Assembly: GCF_029168945.1 (NCBI RefSeq) | Contig: NC_083604.1 | Coordinates: forward strand, 48,231,686-48,295,685 | From: Cannabis sativa | Taxonomy: Eukaryota > Streptophyta > Magnoliopsida > Rosales > Cannabaceae | DNA: 64,000 nt | Direction of reading: 5' to 3' | In this document: positions 10,361 to 21,430 of the stretch, in pieces | How the letters are laid out: each line of letters begins with the position of its first letter | Numbering within the stretch: the stretch's first letter is position 1 | Translations under genes and position numbers: made by a program | Notes under the pieces: generated by a model | The model's database searches: none | What the model saw: only the letters and a program-made list of their open reading frames with translations | Told to the model about the DNA's origin: nothing

Positions 10361-13300
10361 TCTATATCTTCCATCGCATCATTATCGTTTAGTATGATCA
10401 ATCTTCTCTTGTAGTGACTCAAGAGACAACAACATATAATTGACCATGGATATATACTTGCTTAGGGAGATATAATCCAACATGTTTAAGAGATTGTCCT
10501 TGACTTTTATTTATTGTCATAGAAAAATATGGTGCTAAAGGAAGTTGTCGTCTATTAAGCTTGAATGACCATTTTGATTCGTTGGGAGACATGATAATTC
10601 TTGAGATTGTGACGTTTTCACCGATATTTGTTCCAGAAATAATGTCAGCTCTAATGGACAATTTTCCAAAATGTGTAACAATCAATCTTGTTCCATTGCA
10701 TTAGCCTTCTGTTTAATTTAGATTTTTAAGGAGCATTACTGGAACACCTTCCTTAAGTCGAATGTCGTGATTTGGTATGCCATTAAATTTCAGACTATGT
10801 AAAAATTCAGGTGGATACAAAAGATCATCATCACTTGTCCTTACACTAGCTTTGCATACAGTGTCTGAGCTATAATATATTCTCCCTTCACCTGGTATAA
10901 TATTCATAATCATTTCATTCAATTCATGGACCATTTTATTTTTTGTGTTAATATTGCTCTTTCTTTCAAATATGCAGGATCGTTGTAGTTTTGTAAAAGT
11001 GATAGGTAGATAGCTTTAACTATGGATTTCACTGGATCTTGAGATAAATTTTTTCATATATCAGAAGGAAGTTTAATTAATTCTCTGTCAATGTCATCAT
11101 ATATTGAACCATCTCATATCTGCAACAGCCATTTATTAAAAGTAGCTATTTTAGCAGCCTGAGATCCACTTAAACTTCCATTATATAGCCTCATATTTTG
11201 GTTGAGCTCATATATTTGAAAAAATGGCCACAAGTATGATGAGTTGAGAGAAGCACCAACAATGTTAGCTCTTGTACCTTTTGGAACAACTGGTAATATT
11301 TGTCAAAAATTACCACCGCATACTATTGTAAGTCCTCCAAAAGGTTTTTCAGAGCTACTTTCAAACCTTGTTCTTAGAATATCTTTTAAGGTCTTATCTA
11401 AAGCTTCAAAACAGAATTTATTTGCCATAGGCGCTTCATCCCAAATGATCAATGAAGTTTTCATAAGAAGTCCAGCTAATAGGGTACCTTGACGAATTTC
11501 ACAAGTTGACTCTGGTGTAATATCTAAAGGAATATGAAATCTCGAATGTGTTGTCCTACCATTAGGCAATAACAAAGCAACTATTCCTGAAGTTGCTACA
11601 GGCAAGACTATTTTGGATTGAGACCTAAGCTTTGGAATAATTGTATTCCATAAAATATTTTACCAGTGCCACCATGTCCATTGATAAAAAATAAATTTCC
11701 TTGTTCATATTCTACAGAATGCATTATTGCTTCATAAGCTGACTTTTGGCAAGGATTTAGAGAAGCAAATGATTTCTCATGCCATATATTTAATTGATCT
11801 TTGTCATAATCAAGTTCTTCGTTGATTAGTCTATTACCTAAATCTCTTATTAATGAAGAATTAGGAAGGGGCATTCCATCTATGTCTTTCAAACTTTTTT
11901 ACATCTTCAACACAATCATTTCTATTTCGTATAGAGTGTATGATTCAACTTGTTGATCAGTTAATTGAAGATCTTTGTTTCTAAATATTTTCCTTTGCAA
12001 TGAAGTTATATCTTCTGACAATGTAGTATAGTTAGATTTCCAAACTTGTAACGCATCTAAAACTTGACAATGAATGAGTATTGTGATAAAAAGGTGTCTT
12101 AATTCCTTTCCTGTTGCCCATAGTGCAGCTTCAGTCAGGCAGTCAATCCATTCCTTATCATCATCTAATAATCCTAAAGCATAGCACGCGACTTTAAAAG
12201 TAGGATATTTGATCCCATTTACTGTTCTAATATTTTCGTACGAAGTGCATCGTTTGACAAAATTAAGCAATATTCTCATATAGAAGCGTTCACCAGTTGA
12301 AGGATGTGCGAAGTAAATTCTTCCAATAGCCACACCATTTTTTCTCCTAGTCCATATTTTTTCTTTTGAATTCCAAACCCAGTATGAAGGAAAATCAAAG
12401 TAAGTTAGTTCTCGTGCATCATCATTTTTCTTATTTGTCTCCAACCATTCAGTGAACTTTATTTGTCTTATTCCAAGCTTGGAAAGAACATCGTCAACAT
12501 AATCTTTTTCTCTGAATATTACTGTATGCTCTCCAGGCAAATGGAACGGCAATCTTTCAATTGTGGTTGTCTATAATGTATGTCAAATTGAAAGATTCTC
12601 CAGCAAGCTTCAGTTGCTGATATATACCTACAGTCTAAATATGTTTTGATTTCATCTATTTCTTCGGAAGTATCAATAGATTCTATTCTTGCAGTTGCTC
12701 TATCAGAACCTTTATGAACATATTTGAATAGATATTTGATTGATCTAGAGTAATTGTAAATCTCGATATTGATATGTGCATCAAACTTGACAATCAAATT
12801 TCTATTATAAGGGACAACATATCGATTATCTAAAATGACAGCTTTCTTTTCAATGTGTATACCTTTATTTCTTCTTTTGCAGAATGGAAAGCCATCTGTG
12901 TCTATTGTGGTCCGATCATTAAATTTTTTGGTAAATGTTTTGTGCACCTACCTTGCATCATACATGGAAATTTTGAATTGAGTTTTCCACAAGGTCCATG
13001 AATCATAAATTTGTTAACGACATTATAACCATCAGGATCAATATTTGAGTCTAGAATTTCTGCACTTATTATTTTGTCTATATGTTCTGCTCAAGGATTT
13101 TTCAATGTCGAATGCAAGAAAAGTAATATGTGTGCATGAGGCAATCCTCTTTTTTGGAACTCAATTGTGTATATACCTGCAATAACATTGAGAAAATGTT
13201 AAAATTTACATTTAGAATTGTTGAAAAAACTGTGAAATGATTTTCATAAAATATCATTTTAAAATAATTTAATTTTGTTGTGAATTCAATAATATGAGAA

Positions 13301-13478
13301 CTTACATGCGATTATTTTTCTAAAAGGTTGTTCTTTTTTCAAATCGTGCATTAGTTGGTTCAACTTTATTTCAAAAACTCTGCATATCATATCAACCCTA
13401 TTCTCATCGTCTTTTTAACCAATTAAATTAATCATGTCATTTATTACTAGCCACTTGGGGGTAAAATGTGTATGTATC
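10361..13478 (-). pseudogene. Helitron Rep/helicase (RepHel) pseudogene
   Basis: From the 5' side on minus: a Rep segment with FTPKW, DDENRVDMICRVFEIKL and, after a 129-bp intron (13305-13177, GT..AG), IYTIEFQKRGLPHAHILL, which contains the HUH-type His pair (13130-13138). Next come the Helitron middle region (KYLFKYVHKGSDRA, GRIYFAHPSTGERFYMR) and a Pif1-type helicase with Walker A GHGGTGK followed by Ile instead of Ser/Thr, Walker B LIIWDEAPM, and a C-terminal SMTINKSQGQSLKHVGLYLP block. Multiple frame breaks separate these at about 12519-12552, 11892-11899, 11605-11608, 11240-10940 and 10685-10713. In Helitrons this protein nicks DNA and unwinds it for rolling-circle transposition; this copy cannot. 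Confidence 0.88.
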
Positions 13479-13479
13479 T

Positions 13480-13972
13480 AAGAAATTCCTAAAAAAGAGC
13501 GAAGGTCATTTATTAATTGTGCCCAAATTTTGTCAGCAGATGAAAGAAAATCATTAAAATCACCCATTAAAAGCCAAGGGTTATTATAAATAGTATCACC
13601 AAGGCGATGGAGAAGTTTCCACGTGTTAGAGCGGTTATTGTGGTGTGGGACCCCATAGAAGCCAGTGAAAGTGAATAGACAATGATTAGGAAATCAAATG
13701 TAACAGTGAAAGTGACTTATATTATAGGAAAGTAGAGTTAGATCAACATCTTGAGTCCATCACAAAAGGAGGCCGCCACTAAGGCTGACCTGAGGGACTT
13801 CAACACCATTTGCAAAGTAAAGCTTAGATCTAAATTTATTAATAGCACCAATAGGGAGTTTAGTCTCCACAACATACAAAATGGTTAATTTACACTACTT
13901 AACTAAAATGGAGAGTCGACGGAATGCTCATTTACTCCCCAATCCATGAGCATTCTAACTTATGATACTCAT
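13480..13972 (-). pseudogene. LINE ORF2 fragment, endonuclease domain
   Basis: The ATG at 13972 opens MSII, then a TAG replaces the Trp of the family motif (SWNARGLGS in the first LINE), followed by NAHGLGSK. Further on, LLMGDFNDFLSSADK gives the endonuclease GDFND motif. The fragment ends near 13480 at the Helitron sequence, so RT and RNase H are absent. Confidence 0.75.
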
Positions 13973-14388
13973 GGCTCTTGGCGGGTGCGCTGATCAACAC
14001 CCACCTCATCGGGGTTACTTTCATCCAAGGATTTTGTGAGATTATGATTGCGCTTAAGAAGCTTCCTAAACTCGGCTAGATTGATGCCCGAAGGGCGCTT
14101 GGGCTTAATTCTGCGACCGAGGGGAGCACAGAGGGTTGGCACAGAAGATGCTTCAGGCGAGAATTGCAGTGGTTGAGAGGTCGTTAAATCTGCAAGTATA
14201 GTGGAGAAGGCTCGAGAGAACGGTACATTGTGCCAATTGGATCCATCCGTGACAGAGGGGATCGGCATAATAGGTGGTGTGGACAAGTTTGGCAAAGGGA
14301 CATGGAGCTGCTCATTAGCTGTGACATCAAAATAGAGTGATGGAGGGGATTTAGGAATTTGTGGGGTATTGGTCTCTAATGGTCCATC
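13969..14388 (-). pseudogene. LINE ORF1, C-terminal half
   Basis: This is the continuation of the ORF1 at 21431-22198 on the other side of the LTR: DGPLETNTPQIPKSPP onward, Pro/Ser-rich, then a basic stretch (GRRIKPKRPSGINLAEFRKL) and the end RTRQEP with stop TGA at 13971-13969. The stop overlaps the ORF2 ATG (13972-13970), exactly as in the first LINE. The apparent N-terminal residues before 14388 come from the LTR and do not belong to it. Confidence 0.75.
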
Positions 14389-16010
14389 TGTTGGAAATAT
14401 TTTACCAGGATCTAGATTTACTACCAAGTATGTTTCATTAACATCCTAATATGAATTCTAAAACAATGAAATAAACACATAAGAGTTTAAGAAAATCTTA
14501 CATTGGGTGCAGCGGAATATAATGACTCCTTCCATTCAGATCTCTAGCCCTTGATTCCTTTAGCAGAGCATTATCAAGATCTGAATCTGGATCTCTTTCT
14601 CTCCTTCTTTGATGCTGATTTTCCATAGTCTTACATACTATGATTGAGGTACCACTTGATGTGTGTGGGCACTACTCATTCACTCAAGGAATTTCGAAAT
14701 TGAAGAGAGGAAAAGAGAGAGAAAGTAGCGTGTAGGCTTTTCTGAAAGAAACAAATGTGCAAAGTTATTAGTTTCCTAAAGCCAACACTTTCTATTTATA
14801 GAACGCCCTCTATGTTTAGGTTAGAATTGCGTGGCATTAAAATAATGGAAAAAATAAAATGGTAATCCTCTTGCATAGTGGGCGGCCCATATAAGGAAAT
14901 TGGGCCTCACTTTGTAACTTTCCCATTTTGTTATTTTTCATTCCCATTTTCTCAAAAATGCCAATTTTCCAATTTAACCTTTTAAATGTCAATTCTAATT
15001 ATTTTATAACTTAAAAATAATTATTAAATAATATTGCCATTTAATATATTTATTAATTTAGACATATAAAGTATCTCAATTAATAAATAAACATAGAATC
15101 TCTTTTCTTTACAATTTCGCCCTTGCTTAGTGAAAATTCATAAAGTAGACATAGCCTAACTTTTAGAATTATAATTGATTAATTAAAATCAATTAACTGA
15201 GTCTTACAAGCAGTATGGTCTCAACTAGTATGGGGACCATGGGTCTATATAACCGAGCTTCCAATAAGTCGAACCGAATTTACCAAGTAAACTTCCTAAC
15301 TTATTAATTCCTTATTGAATCCACTCTTAGAACTTGGAATTGCACTCTCAGTCATATAGAACGCTTTATATGTTCCACGATATAGATACGTCATTAGTTA
15401 TCCATTGTTATAATCCTAATTTGATCAATGATCCTCTATATAGATGATTTACACTGTAAAGGGATTAAATTACCGTTACACCCTACAATGTATTTTATCC
15501 TTAAAACACTTAACCCCGTATAAATGATATTTCAGCTAAGTGAAATGAGTACTCCACCATTTATTTTCGTTTGGTTAAGCTCGAAGGAAATCATCCTTTA
15601 CTTTCTATTCGCCAGATAGAAGCTATAGATTCCATATTTATGTTAGCGCTCCCGCTCAATTGTATTACCGTGTTCCCAAAATGTACGTATCACCCTGACC
15701 CAAAAGTAGGCTTAACTAACAAATCAAAGAACACGAATAACAGTCTTGAGATTGAATTTAATCATATCAGGATTAAGATCATTTGAACTAAGATCAACAG
15801 GTGATATTGAATTGAATAGATATTACAGTAAATTCTAATATATCTAATCAAAGTTCAATATTGGTCCCTTCCGATGTATACTCCATACATCCGATACTGG
15901 TAAACTTTGCCAATATCCTGGAAAGGACATAACACTTTTCCAAGGTGTAAGAATACCTATCGCTGATTATACCATGTCAGTCTAAATCCAGTCACTACAA
16001 CATTCAACAC

Positions 16011-16285
16011 TAATAGCGGCGGACCCCTCCGCCGCTATTAGTGTCCTTTCTGGCCGCTAAAGGGCATTAGCGGCGGACCTCGGCCGCTATTGGTCCGCCG
16101 CTATTGCTTGGCCGCTATTAATAGTATTAGCGGCCAAAAAAGGGGTCCGCCGCTAATACTATTAATAGCGGCGGAGCAATAGAGACGAGACCCCGCTGCT
16201 AATGCCCTTTGTCAGTTTCGTGTTTCGAGACTGACAAAGGGCATTAGCGGCGGGGTCCCGCCGCTATTGCTCCGCCGCTAATACC
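16011..16285. repeat. CACTA left subterminal repeat array with two perfect hairpins
   Basis: Many TAGCGGCGG/CCGCCGCTA copies occur in both orientations. Two longer inverted repeats are perfect: a 20-bp arm at 16114-16133 pairs with 16150-16169, and a 19-bp arm at 16198-16216 (GCTAATGCCCTTTGTCAGT) pairs with 16230-16248. These are candidate binding sites for the TNPA-like protein. Confidence 0.85.
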
Positions 16286-16530
16286 CGTCAGAATAAAAAA
16301 AAATAATAAATATTTATAAAAAATTATTTATATATTAATCCTATATATAAATAAATAATTAATTATTTGTGTAAATATTTAATAAATAAAATCTAATTAA
16401 TATAATTATAACAATTTAATAAAATTTATTCATAATTTAAAATTGTCTCCAAGGTAATTAACTTTAACATATTAATCCTAATAAAATATTGTCTCAAAAT
16501 TAAACTAAATTATTACAAAACATAAATAAA

Positions 16531-18303
16531 TTATTCATTAACATCTTCATTCAGGTCTCTAATTATAAAGTCTTGATCCGGACTGTTTTCGTTACGAGTC
16601 CCTGAAGCCCGTGGCGGAGAAGGCACATATGCTTGGTCTGATGATAAACCCAGCGTTAAATTACCGAGCTCAGCTTGGTTGAAAATGGGAGTTGAATAAA
16701 ATTGGTTCTCCTGCGATGAACTTCCAAATAATCCAAAATCAGCAAAGTTTGAGCCGAGCGGAGGAGACTTTGATGGTGTTCGGTATAAGAACTGATTTCC
16801 CAATGGCGGAGCAGACTGTTGTTGCTGTTGAGGAAACTGCTGAGGAAAAGATTGGGGTTGCTGCTGCAAAAAATTTTCAAATTGCTGCTGTGACAAACTT
16901 TGGAATTGTTGTTGCGAAGACGGCTGTTGTGGTTGAGGAGGTTGTTGTTGCTGTTCTGGAGGAGCGGCATAACTCTGAGAAGACGAACCACCAGGCGACT
17001 GCGACTGACTATACATTTGAATGAAATTGTCAAAGCGTGGGTTAAATATATGAGCACGTTGTTCAGGCGTCAAATTACCCCCCAAGTGGCACGCATAGCT
17101 GAGAATATATCTGCCACAGTGCTCATCATTTTCAGTAGTTGGTGCGGGAGGCACCGTCGATTGAGTTTGAGGGATTGGTTTCTTTCCTTTGCCCTTGAGC
17201 CTTTTACCCACGCCTCTTTGATAGTCAAATCTTTGGCCTAGAATTGTTTCCAAAACATCAAACTGATAACCGCATCGATTCGGATTCGGTACTCGCATCG
17301 CTCTGGGATTGCCGTTCAAGTCTTTTCCTATCAAGCTCCTTGATCAGTTCCTCCTATTTAAATCAAAATTATTAGAATATATAATTAATATAAAATATAA
17401 ATTTTAATAATAAATCATTTTATTCACTTACATAATCTTTTGAGCTAATTCATTAACGAAAGTGCCAGACGACTTTTTCACATGGATCTCCTTCCATGCT
17501 TCAACTACATGCTCTCCAGTAGGACCCCCCTATACGAACATAAACAATTAAATTAGTTTATTATAAGAGAAAAACATTATTAACAATTAAAGAATTAATA
17601 CATACCATTCCGTGGCGTATGGAAGCCAACGATTTTATGCCTTGCGTTGTTGGATATTTCATTAGTTGCCGATTCGATTTATTTTTAGTTGAACGATTCA
17701 AAAATGCCTCACTAACGAAAAATTCGCAAACCGGTTTCCAAGTCTCGGTATTCAAGTAGTCAGGGGGGAATTTGAGAACTGTCTCCCAATCTTCTGGTTT
17801 TTTGTAATGTTGTTTAAAATGCTTGTGTCTGAGTGTCTTTCGCTCACTATACCGCTCCGCCATCACCGAATATAAAGTCCCCATAAGTAGGTCTCGGTGG
17901 GGATTCCCATCGATATCAAAATAGTACTGTGTAATAAAATAATTTAAATTATATTAATTTACAAATGAGGACATAAAATTATTACAACCATTAATAATTA
18001 AAAATCACTCACTCTTATTCGATTGAGCACTTGATCCTTATATTGTTGGAGTACATCAGAAAAATTTAGATGACCACCCGGGCACAACATGCTTACTTGT
18101 TGGCCAAGAAATCGAACATAGTTGCTTGCTTCAGTGCCAACAACTTTGCCAGTTTCAAGATCTACCTCCACTGGTAAGGGCTTACCAGCTTCTCTCCTTT
18201 TTTTTTCGAGGTTAGCGTTTGCTGCAACCCCACGACCCTTTCTGACCGGAGGTGGAACTATATTTATTCGAGAGAAAATTATTATTATTAGCAAATCATA
18301 CAT
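16531..18303 (-). CDS. TNPA-like / Transposase_24 protein of the CACTA element (split gene, partial model)
   Basis: Three coding blocks lie in order on minus. Block 1 (about 18260-17998) reads PPVRKGRGVAANANLEKKRR and then NYVRFLGQQVSMLCPGGHLNF. Block 2 (about 17884-17606) has the family signature WKPVCEFFVSEAFLNRSTKN with KSNRQLMKYPTTQGIKSLA. Block 3 (to 16531) opens with RCGYQFDVLETILGQRFDYQ, then a Gln-rich stretch and an acidic end (DFIIRDLNEDVNE). Plausible introns separate the blocks (a GT donor after block 1 near 17990 and AT-rich gaps at 17885-17997 and about 17350-17605), but I did not fix every splice site. En/Spm TNPA-type proteins bind subterminal repeats of the element. I see no stop inside the blocks, so this gene may be readable. 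The upstream exon(s) beyond 18303 are not resolved. Confidence 0.65.
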
Positions 18304-18720
18304 TCACTATTTATATTCAGAACAATGTTAGATCTGAAAAAATATAAAAACCTGATTCGCAGGACGACGGTACCCTAGAAGGATCAGGGGGATCCCTGCC
18401 ATCACCATCTCCACCATGGTATGTCGCTAACGTAGCTGACATTGTACTTTACTTTGAAGACGGAAAAAAATGTAAGAATTCACAAAATGTGAAACACATA
18501 ATTGAAAGTTCACACAAATGTTAATGCGAAAGAAATTAAAAATTCATTTAATTGTAAAAAGTTTTAGTAACAATTTAGGCGACAAATAAAGTATTACAAA
18601 TTTGAATGATTTGTTAAGTGTTATGAAATTTTATGAATAAAAATTATGCCATGTATATCCATCGCTCTTGTATATCCATCGCTCTTTTCAACTACTTATT
18701 ATTAATTATAATTATAAAAT

Positions 18721-19475
18721 TTTATGAATATTTTATGAATTAAAATATATTTAAATAAAAAATTTATTCATTAAATTACTACTTTTTTAATTTTTAATTT
18801 TTTAATTTTTGAGTTATTTATTATTAATATAAAAATAAATTTATTTTTTAAATTTAAATAAATATAAAATATAAAATTTTATGAATATTTTATGAATTAA
18901 AATATATTTAAATAAAAATTTTATTCATTAAATTACTACTTTTTAATTTTTAATTTTTTAATTTTTGAGTTATTTATTATTTATATAAAAACAAATTTAT
19001 TTTTTAAATTTAAATAATTATAAAATATAAAACTTTATGAATATTTTATGAATTAAAATATATTTAAATAAAAAATTTATTCATTAAATTACTACTTTTT
19101 AATTTTTAAATTTTTAATTTTTGAGTTATTTATTATTTATATAAAAACAAATTTATTTTTTAAATTTAAATAATTATAAAATATAAAACTTTATGAATAT
19201 TTTATGAATTAAAATATATTTAAATAAAACATTTATTCATTAAATTACTAATTTTTTAATTTTTTAAGTTTTGAGTTATTTATTATTTATATAAAAACAA
19301 ATTTATTTTTTAAAGTTAAATAAATATAAAATATAAAATTTTATGAATATTTTATGAATTAAAATATATTTAAATAAAAAATTTATTCATTAAATTACTA
19401 ATTTTTTAATTTTTGAGTTATTTATTATTTATATAAAAACATTTATTTTTTAAATTTAAATAAATATAAAATTAT
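18721..19475. repeat. AT-rich tandem repeat, about five copies of 150-157 bp
   Basis: The marker TTTATGAATATTTTATGAAT starts at 18721, 18878, 19034, 19190 and 19340, giving periods of 157, 156, 156 and 150 bp. Copies differ by a few substitutions and small indels. The array lies inside the CACTA element, upstream of its coding blocks. Confidence 0.85.
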
Positions 19476-19919
19476 TAGTTTTTCGAATTAATTATTATTA
19501 TTTAAAAACTTCATATTAGTTATTCAAATTTATAATAGTTATATGCTTAATTCCTAAATTTATAAATGTTTCTTTATAAAACAAATTCATTAAAAGTTAC
19601 CATTTTCTTATTTATTCATAATTTTTAATTTTTTATACCACCTCAAAAAATGCAATAACAATTATTTTTAAAAAATTTAAATAAAAGTTTTATTTAAATA
19701 ATTTAAATTTTTATTTAAATTAAAAAAATAAATAAATTATTCTAATATATGTCTTTTTCTAATTTTTTAAATTTTTTCATAATTCTAAATTTACTAAACT
19801 TAGTTTTCAAATTTTTATTTAGCTTATCAACAAACTTTTTAATTTAAATAAAATCTAATATAAAATAAACAAATACACATTATTAAAAATATACATTTTT
19901 CTTAATCTGAAAACAAATA

Positions 19920-20440
19920 GTATACAATATATATATATATCACTGTTACAATATATATAAATTATATACACATTAATATATACTATATATTTTATATACA
20001 CATATATATAAATAAAAAAAATATCAATCTTATATATATATTTAGAACTTCTACACATTAATAATAGACATATATATATAAATAAAACATGTATATGTAC
20101 AAATTAATATATACAATATATATACTACAAAATATATTATATACATTATATATATAATATAATATATATACAAATAACAAAATTAAAAAAAATCAAAACT
20201 CATATACCAAATTATATATACACAAACATATATTGTGTATATATAAACAGATTTATATTTTTATATACAAAAATATATATATACACAGATTATGAAATAT
20301 ATACACTATTAAAAAATTAAAAAAATCAAAACTCATATAACCAAATATTGTATATACACACATATAGACAGATTTTTATATATAAATATACCTATTTTTA
20401 TATACAAATATATATATATACACAGACTTTTATATATAAA
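19920..20440. repeat. Low-complexity TA/ATATAC tract
   Basis: Interrupted runs of TATATA and TATATAC with ACACATATA spacers. Non-coding, part of the CACTA interior. Confidence 0.7.
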
Positions 20441-20577
20441 TACCCACAATTATAAACTCAAAATTTTTTTAAAACCTAAAATATATAACATTCGAAATTT
20501 AAATACACATTATATACAAATGTAAAACCTAAAACTATATAATAACAAATCTAAAATAAAAACAATAATTACCAGAA

Positions 20578-20760
20578 ATCGCCGGTGGTGGTGGTCGGTG
20601 GTTCACTATCGACTGTTCCGACTATGGTGGTGGTGCGTCAACGCCGTCGGGGTGGTGGTGCGTCGGGGCAGCCAAGAGGGGGGGGATCGGGGTGAAGGGG
20701 GGAAAGGGGGGGTCGGGCTGAAGGGGGGAAAGGGGGGAAAAAAGATTTTTGAATTTCGGA
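20578..20760. other. GGT/GGGG-rich block in the CACTA element
   Basis: The plus strand is strongly purine-rich and G-rich (GGTGGTGGTGGTCGG, then GGGGGGATCGGGG and AAGGGGGGAAAGGGGGG) inside otherwise AT-rich DNA. On minus it lies upstream of the coding blocks and may be the 5' UTR or first exon of the CACTA gene. It could form G-quadruplexes on plus. Confidence 0.45.
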
Positions 20761-20821
20761 AAGAAAAAAGAAAAATAGGGGAAATGGGTCTGATGGGGTA
20801 TTTATAAAGGGTTTGACTATT

Positions 20822-21168
20822 AGCGGCGGGGGTCCGCCGCTAACAGTAATAAAATAATTTAAGAAAAAAAATAAGTACTATTAGCGGCGGCCCCCCGCCG
20901 CTAATAGTCCACCGCTAATATTTTGAATCGTATAAGCGGAAATTATCCCGCCCATTTATTAGTGGCGGACTGTTAGCGGCGGGGTCCGCCGCTAATACTA
21001 ATAGCGGCAGAGCAATTGCGGCGGGCCCGCCGCTACTAGTACTGCCCGCCGCTAATACGTTTTAAAAAAAAATGGCCAACAATAGCGGCGGACCCCACTT
21101 TCCGCCGCTAATACCCCTGTTATTAGCGGCAGAGGTGGTCCGCCGCTAATAAGCCCGCCGCTAAAAGT
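20822..21168. repeat. CACTA right subterminal repeat array
   Basis: TTAGCGGCGG and CCGCCGCTAATA motifs repeat in both orientations up to the right terminus, mirroring the left array. Between them are short AT-rich linkers. Confidence 0.85.
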
Positions 21169-21430
21169 ATAAAGTGTTGTAGTGAGTGTTCTGACAAATC
21201 AGGGAATAAACTTTCGAACATATAATTAAGATTATATTCCACTGTGCTGACAACACTATAATCATTAACAAATTCATATGTTCTGGATTTAAATAGAATT
21301 CATACATTATATATATAATCATGAAATAAATCATGTGAACCATGCAACATAAAATGTTATTTCTGATCTTTATTAATAAGTAAATCTGATTATATTGAAA
21401 TGAGTTTTATTTAAGGCACAAAACCCAACA

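Larger units (their letters stand above)
9621..13478 (-). mobile_element. Helitron, 5'-truncated
   Basis: The minus-strand 3' end is CTAG (9624-9621), followed by T, which is the Helitron rule. Just upstream the strand reads ACCGTGCGAGGATTACGTTAA, which can fold into a short bulged stem (AAC-GT with ACGTT). Rep and helicase remnants fill 10361-13478. The normal 5' TC end and the N-terminal part are missing: near 13478 the sequence switches directly into a LINE fragment of the same orientation. No protein frame is intact. Confidence 0.8.
15993..21184 (-). mobile_element. CACTA (En/Spm) transposon, non-autonomous, 5192 bp
   Basis: The ends are CACTACAACATTC... and ...AGTGTTGTAGTG, perfect CACTACAACA inverted termini. 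The 3-bp duplication AGT flanks it (15990-15992 and 21185-21187). Both ends carry arrays of GCGGCGG/CCGCCGC motifs (16011-16285 and 20822-21168). Inside, one split gene on minus encodes a Transposase_24/TNPA-like protein. No TNPD-type DDE transposase is present, so mobility would need an enzyme from another copy. The strand given is that of the gene. Confidence 0.92.
14389..21430 (-). mobile_element. Second LTR of the TGTTGG..CCAACA family, split by CACTA
   Basis: It begins TGTTGGAAATATTTTACCAG and ends CACAAAACCCAACA. Without the CACTA insertion it is about 1850 bp, close to the 1913 bp of the first solo LTR, and it aligns along its length (for example GCAGCGGAAT, CTTGATTCCTTT, TATCGCTGATTAT). 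The flanks are CCATC on the left and GGGTT on the right, so no 5-bp duplication is visible. It is a lone LTR with no internal region. Confidence 0.85.

Noticed and set aside
16692..17241. Plus-strand open frames opposite the Gln-rich region of the CACTA gene
   Set aside because: They are antisense shadows of the CAA/CAG-rich coding block and have no domain.
18721..19475. CRISPR-like repeat array
   Set aside because: Units of about 155 bp are contiguous with no unique spacers, in plant DNA inside a CACTA element.
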